Positions 16,563-25,192 of a stretch of 64,000 nt of DNA are shown here, piece after piece. The notes under the pieces are model-generated. The model made no database searches. It was not told the origin of the DNA and saw only the letters and a program-made list of their open reading frames with translations. Position 1 is the first letter of the stretch. Every line of letters starts with the position of its first letter. Location: NCBI RefSeq assembly GCF_030848305.1, contig NZ_CP114598.1, positions 1,798,001-1,862,000 of the forward strand, in the 5' to 3' direction. This DNA comes from Akkermansia muciniphila. Lineage in GTDB: Bacteria > Verrucomicrobiota > Verrucomicrobiia > Verrucomicrobiales > Akkermansiaceae. Both the position numbers and the translations under genes were made by a program.

Positions 16563-17678
16563 TTAGCCAAGATTCTCAGCAATGATGCGTTTATAGGTTG
16601 CGGTCAGCTCTGCAAGAGCCTGTTCGAGTTCAAATTTTGATTTATCGCTTTGATTTACCAGTTGCTCATACGCAGCTTGTTCTTCCAAAGGCGGTATCGG
16701 AATTTCATAAGCATGTACCACCTTATCTGTAACTGCAGGGTAGTTCGCACCACTGGCCTGATTTATCATAGACTCCGTAAATGGCACGCTATTAATGACA
16801 CCCCACATATACCCTGTAGTAACACCAGTACACCTCAAAACACAGAAACCAGTTGAACCTACCACGTTATCATCAGAATATGGATTAACTGCAATATTCT
16901 GCAAGTTTGGTCTTACCGTAGAGTACATTATATCGCCTTGTTTCAGCACATACTGCGCTCTCGATGGAGCATCCTTAAGAACATAGGGTGTCAATCCTGT
17001 CACCATTTTGGAAGAATTATCAATCGATGATATATCTAAATACTGTATCTCATCTGATTTCTCAAAGATTTTCGCTACTCGATCAATCTTCTTTTCGATT
17101 ACATCTCCAATCTTCTTTACTGGATATCCCTTACCGTAAAACATCTCGACAAATTGAGACTTAACGAGCTCATCCGTTGCAGAAATCAGCTTTTTATAGG
17201 ATTCCATCGTGTTATTGATGGACCATAATACTGCAGCCAGTTTGCGCTGTGTTTTCAGATCTGGCAGGTCAAATTCTAAAATTTTGAGGTCACGCCAGTT
17301 GATTGTCGGCGAAAGGGAACCTACGGAGATTTTGATGGCTGCGTCCAGAAAATAATCCGAGCTGATAAACAGCGGGAAGAAGTCCGGGTCAATGATTTCT
17401 ACATTAGGACGCAGTACCATGCCGTGCGCAGAGAAGATACCATCAAAAGGTGCGATGGCTACTTTCTTCTGATAGGCTCGGCGTTTGCCAAACAGGACAT
17501 CGCCTTTGCGCATCACGAGCTTTTCACCGACAGGAGCGACGTCGGAGCCGAAGCGAGTAACCTTCAAGTTAGCGGAATCGAGGTGTTCCAGTCCAATGTA
17601 TGTGAAGCGGTCTTTTTCGACCGGTTTTTTCTTTTCAGTGCTGTTGATTGCAATCTGTTCAAAACGATATTTTGCCAT
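16563..17678 (-). CDS. hsdS: Type I restriction-modification specificity subunit HsdS
   Basis: HsdS selects the bipartite DNA target of the type I complex. The protein has 371 residues in the two-domain layout: TRD1 (about 1-145), a central helical spacer ending KLISATDELVKSQFVE, TRD2 (about 160-335, starting MFYGKGYPVKK), and a distal helical region ending YKRIIAENLG. The start at 17678 is chosen because AAGGAGGTG lies just upstream and the ATG overlaps the half-hsdS stop (TAATG), implying coupling. The TRD1/TRD2 boundary coincides with the 13-bp junction site S2. TRD2 is duplicated exactly downstream of the integrase. Confidence 0.93.
   Translation of the reverse strand: MAKYRFEQIAINSTEKKKPVEKDRFTYIGLEHLDSANLKVTRFGSDVAPVGEKLVMRKGDVLFGKRRAYQKKVAIAPFDGIFSAHGMVLRPNVEIIDPDFFPLFISSDYFLDAAIKISVGSLSPTINWRDLKILEFDLPDLKTQRKLAAVLWSINNTMESYKKLISATDELVKSQFVEMFYGKGYPVKKIGDVIEKKIDRVAKIFEKSDEIQYLDISSIDNSSKMVTGLTPYVLKDAPSRAQYVLKQGDIMYSTVRPNLQNIAVNPYSDDNVVGSTGFCVLRCTGVTTGYMWGVINSVPFTESMINQASGANYPAVTDKVVHAYEIPIPPLEEQAAYEQLVNQSDKSKFELEQALAELTATYKRIIAENLG
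16632..17159 (-). repeat. Direct repeat copy B (TRD2 within hsdS)
   Basis: 528 bp that reads identical to 14973-15500. It covers HsdS residues about 174-349. Homologous or site-specific exchange with copy A would excise 1659 bp including the integrase. Confidence 0.9.
17147..17159 (-). repeat. Junction site S2 inside hsdS
   Basis: CGACAAATTGAGA at the end of the central spacer (coding KSQFV). The sequence on the TRD1 side differs from S3, while the TRD2 side is identical. Confidence 0.6.
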
Positions 17679-18262
17679 TATGCGCACCTCCTTAAACAAG
17701 TAACATGATCGAATAAATCATTGAGGGTTACGAACCCGACAAATTGAGATTTCACCAGTTCATCTGTAGCAGAAATTAGCTTTTGGTAGGATTTTTTAGT
17801 ATCATCCATAGACCAGAGCAGGGTAGCCAGTTCTCTTTGCTTATCCATATCCGGGAGATCAAATTCGTAATTTTTCAGGTGTTCCCACTTTACACGAGGA
17901 GAGAGGGAGCCAGCGGACTTGCCAATGGCAAAGTCGAACAGTGCATCGTTCTGAATGATGAACGGCAGTAGCTCAGGCAGGATGCGGTCAGGCTTTGCTT
18001 CAATAACGGTGATGTCACCGGAGCAGATGCCATCAAAAGGAGCAACAGCAGCCTTCTTCAGGTAGGCTCTGCGACGTCCAAACAACACATTGCCTTTGCG
18101 GAACATCTTCGTGAAGGTGTTTTCGCTGCCTTCGTTCCAAGTGGTCAATGTGATCTCTCCCGGTATCAGGTGCTCTAAGCCAATGATAGGATAGCCATCC
18201 TTGTCTCCTTTGCAGGTTTCCTTATGTTCTATAGCGACATCGCCAAGAAGAACTTTACTCAT
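17678..18262 (-). CDS. Half-length HsdS (single recognition domain)
   Basis: A 194-residue protein matching only the first half of an HsdS: one recognition domain (about 1-145, starting MSKVLLGDVAIEHKETCKG) and the central helical spacer ending LVKSQFV. Beyond the junction site S1 the frame continues for 19 unrelated residues, ending TAATG, which overlaps the next hsdS start. It differs in sequence from TRD1 of that gene, so it is not a simple duplicate. It may act as a half-S subunit that dimerises, or it may be a parked alternative first domain for recombination. GAAAGGAG precedes the start, and the gene overlaps the hsdM stop by 8 bp. Confidence 0.85.
   Translation of the reverse strand: MSKVLLGDVAIEHKETCKGDKDGYPIIGLEHLIPGEITLTTWNEGSENTFTKMFRKGNVLFGRRRAYLKKAAVAPFDGICSGDITVIEAKPDRILPELLPFIIQNDALFDFAIGKSAGSLSPRVKWEHLKNYEFDLPDMDKQRELATLLWSMDDTKKSYQKLISATDELVKSQFVGFVTLNDLFDHVTCLRRCA
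17737..17749 (-). repeat. Junction site S1 in half-hsdS
   Basis: CGACAAATTGAGA at the point where the half-length HsdS departs from HsdS similarity. It has the same orientation as S2 and S3. Confidence 0.6.
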
Positions 18263-19778
18263 CGATATCTGTCTCCTTTCCTAATAATGCGTTCAATTTT
18301 TCATAGCTCAGCTTCATCATTTCGGAAGCTGCGAGCCAACTATCATAATGTTCCTGAATAGTGCGGTCATCCACGTCTTTTTCATTGACCTCCGCTTTCA
18401 CATACAGAGGAATACTCAGTGAAAAGTTGTTGTCCGCAATGTCCTGAATGGTAGCCACCTTTGCAAAATTGCCATCGTCAGCATAGCTCTCATATGCGGC
18501 AGCGATGCGAGCGATGTGGCGTTCTTCCAGATAACTCTGTGCGTTTTTACGCTCGACCTCGTTAATGGCATTGATGAATAATACCTGCCCTCTGCGGTCG
18601 GGGCGCTTATTCATGCGGCAAATCATGATGCAGGCTTCCATCGGCGAATTGTAGAAGAGGTTTGGTCCGAGACCGATAATACATTCCACTTTATCGCTGC
18701 GAACCAGTTTTTCGCGCATAGCGCTTTCCTCATTACGGAAAAGGACTCCGTGCGGGAACAGGATAGCGCATCGACCGGTATCATATCGCTTTTTCTCATC
18801 CTCCTCATCCTTCAGGCTTGCTATGATGTGCTGCAGGAAGGCATAGTCAGCGCGGCCCTGCGGAGGCACACCTAAGAAGTTACGACCATACTTGTCGCTT
18901 TCAAAGGCTGCACGGTCCCATTGGCTAATCGAATAAGGCGGATTAGCGAGGATTAGGTCGAATTGCCGCAGTTTGCCATTTTCGACGAAGGCGGGCGCTT
19001 TCAGAGTATCGCCGTTTACGATGTTGAAGTCCTTAACGCCATGCAGGAAGAGATTCATTTTGCCGATAGCGGAGGTAAGAGCGTTGATTTCCTGACCGAA
19101 CACGGCAACATTACGCCATTCCTTATTTTTTTCTTTGAGATACGCAATCGACGAAATAAGCATACCAGCGCTGCCACACGTCGGATCATAGATGGATTCT
19201 CCGGATTCCGGCTTCAGCATCTCGGACATCAAATGCACAACGGTACGATTCGTGTAGAACTCCTGCGCGGTGTGACCGCTGTCATCAGCAAACTTTTTGA
19301 TGAGATACTCGTATCCTTGACCGAGCTCGTCTTCCGGGCAGTTGGTGATGGAAAGAGTCTTGGCGCTAAAGTGTTCCAAAAGGTCTTTTAACAGCCTGTC
19401 GGGGAGTCTGTTTTTATTTGTCCATGCACCATCGCCGAAAATGCCTTGCAGCTTACCGAAGTTGGCGTTTTCCACTTTGCGGAAGGCTTCAACGATAGCT
19501 TTCCCAACATTTTCGGATACGGTGCGAACATCATTCCAGTGATAACCTTTTGGAACCACAAAGGTATGGATTTCGTCGTCATCAAATTCTTCAGCATCGT
19601 CACCGTATTTTTTGATAGCGAGAGCAGTTTCCTCGTCGTATACATCACAAATGCGTTTGAAGAACAACAGCGGGAAAATATACTGCTTGTAGGCACCGGC
19701 ATCAATGTTAGTTCTCAAAAGAACAGCCGAGTTCCAAAGATAAGACTGCAGTTCCTCAATAGTTATTCTTTTACTCAT
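18255..19778 (-). CDS. hsdM: Type I restriction-modification methyltransferase HsdM
   Basis: An N6-adenine methyltransferase subunit of a type I system. It has 507 residues: an N-terminal helical domain (about 1-150), the SAM-binding motif I YDPTCGSAGM near 195-205, and the catalytic NPPY at 279-282. All key motifs are intact. AAAGGAGG precedes the start. The gene overlaps the upstream ADP-ribosylglycohydrolase-HsdM gene by 8 bp and the downstream half-hsdS by 8 bp, so translation is coupled. It is clearly diverged from the HsdM part of the upstream fusion, so the locus encodes two different, apparently active methylase subunits. Confidence 0.95.
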   Translation of the reverse strand: MSKRITIEELQSYLWNSAVLLRTNIDAGAYKQYIFPLLFFKRICDVYDEETALAIKKYGDDAEEFDDDEIHTFVVPKGYHWNDVRTVSENVGKAIVEAFRKVENANFGKLQGIFGDGAWTNKNRLPDRLLKDLLEHFSAKTLSITNCPEDELGQGYEYLIKKFADDSGHTAQEFYTNRTVVHLMSEMLKPESGESIYDPTCGSAGMLISSIAYLKEKNKEWRNVAVFGQEINALTSAIGKMNLFLHGVKDFNIVNGDTLKAPAFVENGKLRQFDLILANPPYSISQWDRAAFESDKYGRNFLGVPPQGRADYAFLQHIIASLKDEEDEKKRYDTGRCAILFPHGVLFRNEESAMREKLVRSDKVECIIGLGPNLFYNSPMEACIMICRMNKRPDRRGQVLFINAINEVERKNAQSYLEERHIARIAAAYESYADDGNFAKVATIQDIADNNFSLSIPLYVKAEVNEKDVDDRTIQEHYDSWLAASEMMKLSYEKLNALLGKETDIDE

Positions 19779-22188
19779 TGATGTAGCCTCCTTTCAGTAA
19801 GAGTTGGCGCATTTTTTCTTCGGCAGCGATCATTTCTTCGTAGGCTTCAAAATACTGTCTACGGATTTCTGCCGGAGGAACGGTTTCCTGCTCCTTCTTT
19901 TCGATATAGTTGTTAATTGCGAGAGAGAAGTCCTTCTCACGAATTTCCGGTATAGTAACGATTTTGACCTTTTCGATAACATCCTCGTATTCAGTGTAGT
20001 AGTTAAATACGGTCTGAATGTCATCTTCGGTCATGATGTTCTGCGCTCTCTGAGGGGTATAAATTCCGGAGCCATCAATCATACAAATGCGGCCACGGTG
20101 TTCAGGAACTTTGTTATTGTTCAGGAACAGAATACAAGCGGAAACACCGGTGGAGTAGAAGACGCCACTTGCCATAGTGATGATAGCTTCCAGCTTGTCG
20201 GATTCCACAAGCTGCTTACGAATTTCGCCTTCCTTGCCGCTTCTGAAGAGTACGCCCTGGGGCAGCACTACGGCACAACGACCTGTTTTCGAATTCATAG
20301 ACTTAACCATGTGTTGGAGCCATGCAAAGTCGCCGTTGGAATCGGTTGGGCTTCCCCAGATATTTCTGCCGTAAATGTCACTACTGAACTGATCAGAACC
20401 CCAGTTTTTGAGCGAGAACGGAGGATTTGCCACTACGCAATCAAAGGTCCGAAGGGAACCATGCGATAGATAGTTTGGAGAGCGCAGGGTATCTCCCTGA
20501 GTTACTTTAAAATCACGTGCGCCATGTAGGAACAGGTTCATTCGAGCGATAGCAGAGGTTGCGAGGTTCTTTTCTTGACCATAGATTTTTCCGTAGGTTA
20601 ATTTATCATCGTGCATGTATCGGATAGCCTCGATAAGCATGCCCCCCGTGCCACAGGCTGGATCGTAAACCGTTTCTCCGGCCTTAGGTGCCATCAGCAT
20701 AATGAGCAATTTGACGATAGAACGAGGCGTGTAGAACTCGCCCGCATTTTTTTTGGAGAGGTCAGCAAATTTCTTAATCAGGAATTCATAACTGTCGCCC
20801 ATTACGTCAGCGGAATAGTTGTTGTTGCCGACCTTGATTTTCGACATGTGTTCAATCAGGTCTTTCAGACGCTCGTCGGACAGCTTGGTCTTGTCAGTCC
20901 AGTTTGCATCGTCAAAGCTGCTGAACACACCGCTCAGGGTGTCAGGGTTAGTTCGTTCAATTCCGTTCATGGCTGTAACAATAGCCTTACCGACATTTTC
21001 GCTTGTCTCACGAACATTCTGCCAATGGCAGCCTTCTGGAATAACAAAGCGGTGATTTTCCGGGAAGTTGGCGTATTCTTCGTCGCCACCGGATTCTTCG
21101 AGTGCGGCCTGGGTTTCTTCATCATAAACGTCGGATAGACGCTTGAAGAAAAGGATAGGCGTTACATAGCTCTTGTACTCGTCTTGATTGATAGGGCCAC
21201 GCAGAATGTTGCAGGCTTCAAACAGATGGGAGAACAGCTTTTGACTGGTTGTTTCTTCCGGATGAGCGGTGCTGGCTTCCAGTTCCATATCGGCGAAATC
21301 CATAGCGGATTGTATCATTTCAGCACGACCTCCTGTCTTTACTTTTTTGCCGGTAGAAGGTTTTACACCAACGTTGCCCTTTCCCTGATTTTTTTCGAAC
21401 TTCGCAGGATACTTGTTTTCAAATTCCAGTAAGATTTTCAGAAGACGCTCGTCCAAAAATGTGAGAGCGTGTTTTCTGATACTAATGGGTACTCCGTAAT
21501 AGGCTTCAGCCACGGCGCCGGTGATGGCCGCCAATGTGTCGCTGTCGCCACCAATAGAGATGGCATTGCGAATGGCATCCTCGAAGCTAATGGACTCAAA
21601 GAATGCTTCGAGTGCCTGAGGGACTGTGCCTTGGCAGGATACATTGAATTGGTAGGTATCACGGATAGTATCCAACGTAAAGTTAATCGGATAATAGTGA
21701 TTTACAATGTAATCCTGAATTTCCATCAGACTGCTTCCGGTACGGGCTAGATACACTGCAACAGCTGTAGCTTCAGCGCCTTTGATACCTTCCGGGTGGT
21801 TGTGAGTAATTTCGGTAACAGCTCTTGAAAACGCTGCAGCTTCTGCGACGGAATTGGCTACATAAGCGCATCCACTGACACGCATTGCAGCCCCGTTTCC
21901 GTAGCTGTTATAGGGATGCGGATTGTCTGAGTACATCCAGCGATAGAAGGAACCGCCATAACCGCAATGCGGATAAGGGCGACCAATACGCTGCATGGAC
22001 TCGACCGCAACATTACTTAAATCGCTGTAGTCGGGTTTGCAATGCGATAAGGCATCGCATATGGCCAGAGACATGACGGAGTCGTCGGTGAAAAAACATT
22101 TATGAGTAAGGAAATCAAAATCTTTCGATCTGTGATTGTTCCACTCAAATCTGGAACCGACAATGTCGCCAACAATTGCTCCAATCAT
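19771..22188 (-). CDS. ADP-ribosylglycohydrolase-HsdM fusion
   Basis: An 805-residue two-domain protein. Residues about 1-265 form a DraG/ARH-type ADP-ribosylglycohydrolase with the magnesium ligands of TDDS (T34, D35, D36) and GGDSDT (213-218), plus the HNHPEGIKGA segment typical of the family; these enzymes remove ADP-ribose from proteins or nucleic acids. A basic linker (about 265-320) joins a full HsdM: an N-terminal helical region from about 325 (LFEACNILRGPIN), motif I YDPACGTGGM at 508-517 and NPPF at 588-591. The frame is continuous with no internal stop. Both halves keep their catalytic motifs. The ribosome-binding site is weak, 28 bp after hsdR. What the hydrolase domain does in a restriction system is unknown. 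Confidence 0.9.
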   Translation of the reverse strand: MIGAIVGDIVGSRFEWNNHRSKDFDFLTHKCFFTDDSVMSLAICDALSHCKPDYSDLSNVAVESMQRIGRPYPHCGYGGSFYRWMYSDNPHPYNSYGNGAAMRVSGCAYVANSVAEAAAFSRAVTEITHNHPEGIKGAEATAVAVYLARTGSSLMEIQDYIVNHYYPINFTLDTIRDTYQFNVSCQGTVPQALEAFFESISFEDAIRNAISIGGDSDTLAAITGAVAEAYYGVPISIRKHALTFLDERLLKILLEFENKYPAKFEKNQGKGNVGVKPSTGKKVKTGGRAEMIQSAMDFADMELEASTAHPEETTSQKLFSHLFEACNILRGPINQDEYKSYVTPILFFKRLSDVYDEETQAALEESGGDEEYANFPENHRFVIPEGCHWQNVRETSENVGKAIVTAMNGIERTNPDTLSGVFSSFDDANWTDKTKLSDERLKDLIEHMSKIKVGNNNYSADVMGDSYEFLIKKFADLSKKNAGEFYTPRSIVKLLIMLMAPKAGETVYDPACGTGGMLIEAIRYMHDDKLTYGKIYGQEKNLATSAIARMNLFLHGARDFKVTQGDTLRSPNYLSHGSLRTFDCVVANPPFSLKNWGSDQFSSDIYGRNIWGSPTDSNGDFAWLQHMVKSMNSKTGRCAVVLPQGVLFRSGKEGEIRKQLVESDKLEAIITMASGVFYSTGVSACILFLNNNKVPEHRGRICMIDGSGIYTPQRAQNIMTEDDIQTVFNYYTEYEDVIEKVKIVTIPEIREKDFSLAINNYIEKKEQETVPPAEIRRQYFEAYEEMIAAEEKMRQLLLKGGYINE

Positions 22189-22216
22189 TTAATTTTCTTG
22201 CTTTCTTTCGGTGATA

Positions 22217-25141
22217 TTAATAATATTGCTCGATGTAGTTATAAGCCTTATCAAAGACCTCTTTATCCTTGATTTTGTACTTAATCCAAACAACGCTTCG
22301 GAGGGCTTTCTTGACTTCCTGTTTGCCGGTAGTGGTGTTCTGCCATCCATCGAAACGCACAAGCTTAACGATACTGTCGATATCAGCAACGATGCGCTCA
22401 ACAATGACGGGAGTGTTGCAGTTTTTCAAACCGTTAAAAAGTTCTGTCAACGCAGCGATGCCTTTATCAACTTCTTGTTCCGGCACAACTTCTTTTTCGG
22501 CCTGTGCCGCTTCTTTAGCTAGTTCCAACAGAAGTTTCAAGAATTCGATGCTGGTCAGCAGGCCCTGTTCGTGCTTTTCGCGTAGAGTTTCCAGTTTTTC
22601 GCCGAGCTTGATGAATTTCTGGTCTTTGGAGTGCTTCATGATTTTGGCGACAAGATTGATTTCGACCTTTTTGGTGGTCTTCTTCAAATCTTTCTGATTT
22701 TCCAAGAAATCATCGATCAGGTCAGCGTCCATTGCGAGAATTTCCATATCCTCATCAGCTTCGCCGACGGTCAGATTCTGATGGACAAGCTCAATTGTTT
22801 TTGCACCCAGAGAGGCCCAGATCAAACCACCACGGCCATCTGTCGGTTTCACGGACTCGTAAACACGGGACAGCCACTGGTAGTCGGTTTTATAAGCGTT
22901 CAGGAAACCGTCAGGAGACAGAGCGTCCCACGCACGGTTCAGTACACGGTAGTCGGCAGCAAATGCGTCTTTTTCCTTATTTGTAGGTAAGCATTCCTGC
23001 GCCGCCATGAGACCTTCCCAGCCTTCGACTGTTCTGTCAACACCCATGAAATAACTCAGACACTTTTTGAGGAGTGCAGGAAGCTGCTTTTTGATTTTTT
23101 CGATGTTAGTGATGATTTTACGCATGCTGTTTTCGTCGAAATCCAGAGCACGTGCAACATCATCGAAGATGCCGATGTAGTCAACGATAAGACCATGCGT
23201 TTTGCCTTGGTCGTAAGTACGGTTGGTACGGCAGATTGCCTGCAGAAGGGTATGGTCCTTCATAGGTTTATCCAGATACATCGCCTGAAGAATCGGTGCG
23301 TCAAAACCGGTCAGCAGTTTAGCGGTAACAATAACGAGCTTCAGCGGGCTGGCAGGGTCACGGAAGATGTCCAGCACCTTGCCTTCTGCATCACGGTCAC
23401 GGCGATATTTCTTATAACGGTCTTCTTTATCGTTATTGGTATCCATGACGATGGTACTGGCTTCTTCGCCAAGCAGTTCATCAAGGACAGCCTTATACAT
23501 CAGGCAGCATTCACGGTCATAAACAACGACCTGACCTTTGTAGCCATTAGGCTCAATTTTTTCCTTAAAGTGTTTAGCGATGTGTTCACACACTTTGCGG
23601 ATTCTGGCAGGATTGTACATGATTGCTTTCATGTTCACTCTGCGAGAAAGCTCGTTCTTCTCATCCTTGCTGAGCCCAGCCTCGTCGGTCATGGTTTCAA
23701 ATTCACGATCCAGTTTTTCCTTATCCACATGGAGCTCTACCGGAACAGGCTCAAAGTGAAGAGGAAGGGTGGCTCCGTCACGGATGGAATTGGAGAAAGA
23801 GTAACGGCTCATATAACCGGTGCGGTCTTCTTCAGCGCCAAAGGTAGCAAAGGTGTTCTTGTCGATGCGGTTGATAGGAGTACCGGTCAGACCGAAGAAG
23901 AATGCGTTTGGCAGAGCAATTCTCATTTTTTCACCCAGATCGCCTTCCTGCGTTCTGTGGGCCTCGTCGACCATGACGATAATATTGTCACGAGGGTTAA
24001 GCTCACCACTAACTTCACCAAACTTGAAAATAGTGGTGATGAGGATTTTGCGCATGTCCCCACGGAAGAAAGAAAGGAGCTCTTCTTTGGTGGCAGCACT
24101 GGTCAGGTTCGGAATATCCGAGGCGTTAAAGGTAGCAGTAATCTGCGTTTCCAGATCAATGCGGTCGTCAACAATAACAACGGTCGGATTTTTGAGTTCT
24201 GGGATCATTCTCAGTTTCTGCGCTGCAAAGACCATCAGCAGGGATTTACCGGAACCTTGGAAATGCCAGATGAGACCTTTCTTCGGGTAACCGGCGATAA
24301 CACGACTCACAATCATGTTAGCGCCTTCAAACTGCTGGTAACGGCAGATGATTTTATATTTGCGATATTTTTTGTCAGTAGCGAACATCGTGAAGAACTG
24401 GAAAATGTCCATGACGTTCTCAGGCGTAATCATATCCTCAACACTGATTTTTACATCTGCGAGGCCGCCTTCCACCTTATGCGTTACAGTGTGCCACGGT
24501 CCCCACATGTTAATAGGCATATTGATGGAGCCATAGCGATAGCATTTACCTTCGGTAGCAAAGTTGAAGATGTTGGTTACGAACATTGCGGGGATGCTCT
24601 TTTCATAGGCAGAAATGTCACCAGCCGCATCCAGCCAAGTAATAGCGCTACGAACTGGAGTTTTCAATTCGCCGATAGCAATCGGAAAACCATTGATTAG
24701 AAGAACAATGTCCAGACGTTTGCCGTCTTCGGCCTGCGGGTATACCCACTGATTGGTCACAACATATTCATTGAGAGCAAGATCTTCTTTGCGCATAGTT
24801 CCGAAGAAGCGGATCGGAACCATACGTCCATCCTTGCCAAAAGGGTAGGAGTTTTCTTCGAAAATCATCTTTTTGAAGACTTCGTTCTGAGTGACAAGGT
24901 TGTGCGGCTGAACAGACAAGATGACGGTTCTGAGCTTGTAAATAATTTCATCAGCACGGGAAGGGTCTTCTGCGATTTCAGGATTAAGGCGAATGAGCGC
25001 CTCTTTTACCATCGGTTCGACGAGTACATCCGAATGCATACGAGGGAGTTCCTCGGCAGGAATGTATTTCCAGCCATTTCCTTGAAGGGTGGAAAGTATC
25101 ATCTGTTCAATGGTGTTATCTTCATTAAAAATAGTAGCCAT
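22217..25141 (-). CDS. hsdR: Type I restriction endonuclease subunit HsdR
   Basis: The motor-nuclease subunit that translocates and cuts unmethylated DNA. It has 974 residues. The N-terminal PD-(D/E)XK nuclease shows D144 in LDIVLL and E158-L-K160 in GELKTP. Superfamily 2 helicase motifs follow: Walker A GSGKS around K299, and the DEAH box 392-395 in VMVDEAHRTQEGD. A helicase C-terminal lobe and a helical tail complete it. GGAGG precedes the start. It is the only HsdR in the locus and so would serve whichever M and S combination assembles. Confidence 0.95.
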   Translation of the reverse strand: MATIFNEDNTIEQMILSTLQGNGWKYIPAEELPRMHSDVLVEPMVKEALIRLNPEIAEDPSRADEIIYKLRTVILSVQPHNLVTQNEVFKKMIFEENSYPFGKDGRMVPIRFFGTMRKEDLALNEYVVTNQWVYPQAEDGKRLDIVLLINGFPIAIGELKTPVRSAITWLDAAGDISAYEKSIPAMFVTNIFNFATEGKCYRYGSINMPINMWGPWHTVTHKVEGGLADVKISVEDMITPENVMDIFQFFTMFATDKKYRKYKIICRYQQFEGANMIVSRVIAGYPKKGLIWHFQGSGKSLLMVFAAQKLRMIPELKNPTVVIVDDRIDLETQITATFNASDIPNLTSAATKEELLSFFRGDMRKILITTIFKFGEVSGELNPRDNIIVMVDEAHRTQEGDLGEKMRIALPNAFFFGLTGTPINRIDKNTFATFGAEEDRTGYMSRYSFSNSIRDGATLPLHFEPVPVELHVDKEKLDREFETMTDEAGLSKDEKNELSRRVNMKAIMYNPARIRKVCEHIAKHFKEKIEPNGYKGQVVVYDRECCLMYKAVLDELLGEEASTIVMDTNNDKEDRYKKYRRDRDAEGKVLDIFRDPASPLKLVIVTAKLLTGFDAPILQAMYLDKPMKDHTLLQAICRTNRTYDQGKTHGLIVDYIGIFDDVARALDFDENSMRKIITNIEKIKKQLPALLKKCLSYFMGVDRTVEGWEGLMAAQECLPTNKEKDAFAADYRVLNRAWDALSPDGFLNAYKTDYQWLSRVYESVKPTDGRGGLIWASLGAKTIELVHQNLTVGEADEDMEILAMDADLIDDFLENQKDLKKTTKKVEINLVAKIMKHSKDQKFIKLGEKLETLREKHEQGLLTSIEFLKLLLELAKEAAQAEKEVVPEQEVDKGIAALTELFNGLKNCNTPVIVERIVADIDSIVKLVRFDGWQNTTTGKQEVKKALRSVVWIKYKIKDKEVFDKAYNYIEQYY

Positions 25142-25192
25142 ATATATTCCTCCATATCTATAGTATCAAAGCAACGGTCCTAAATATTGGAC

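Noticed and set aside
14973-17159. CRISPR-like or IS-like repeat
   Set aside because: The repeat is a single coding duplication, not an array, and it has no transposase or terminal inverted repeats.
19771-22188. Two separate genes split by a missed stop
   Set aside because: The frame is open throughout the linker and no start with a ribosome-binding site is evident before the HsdM part.
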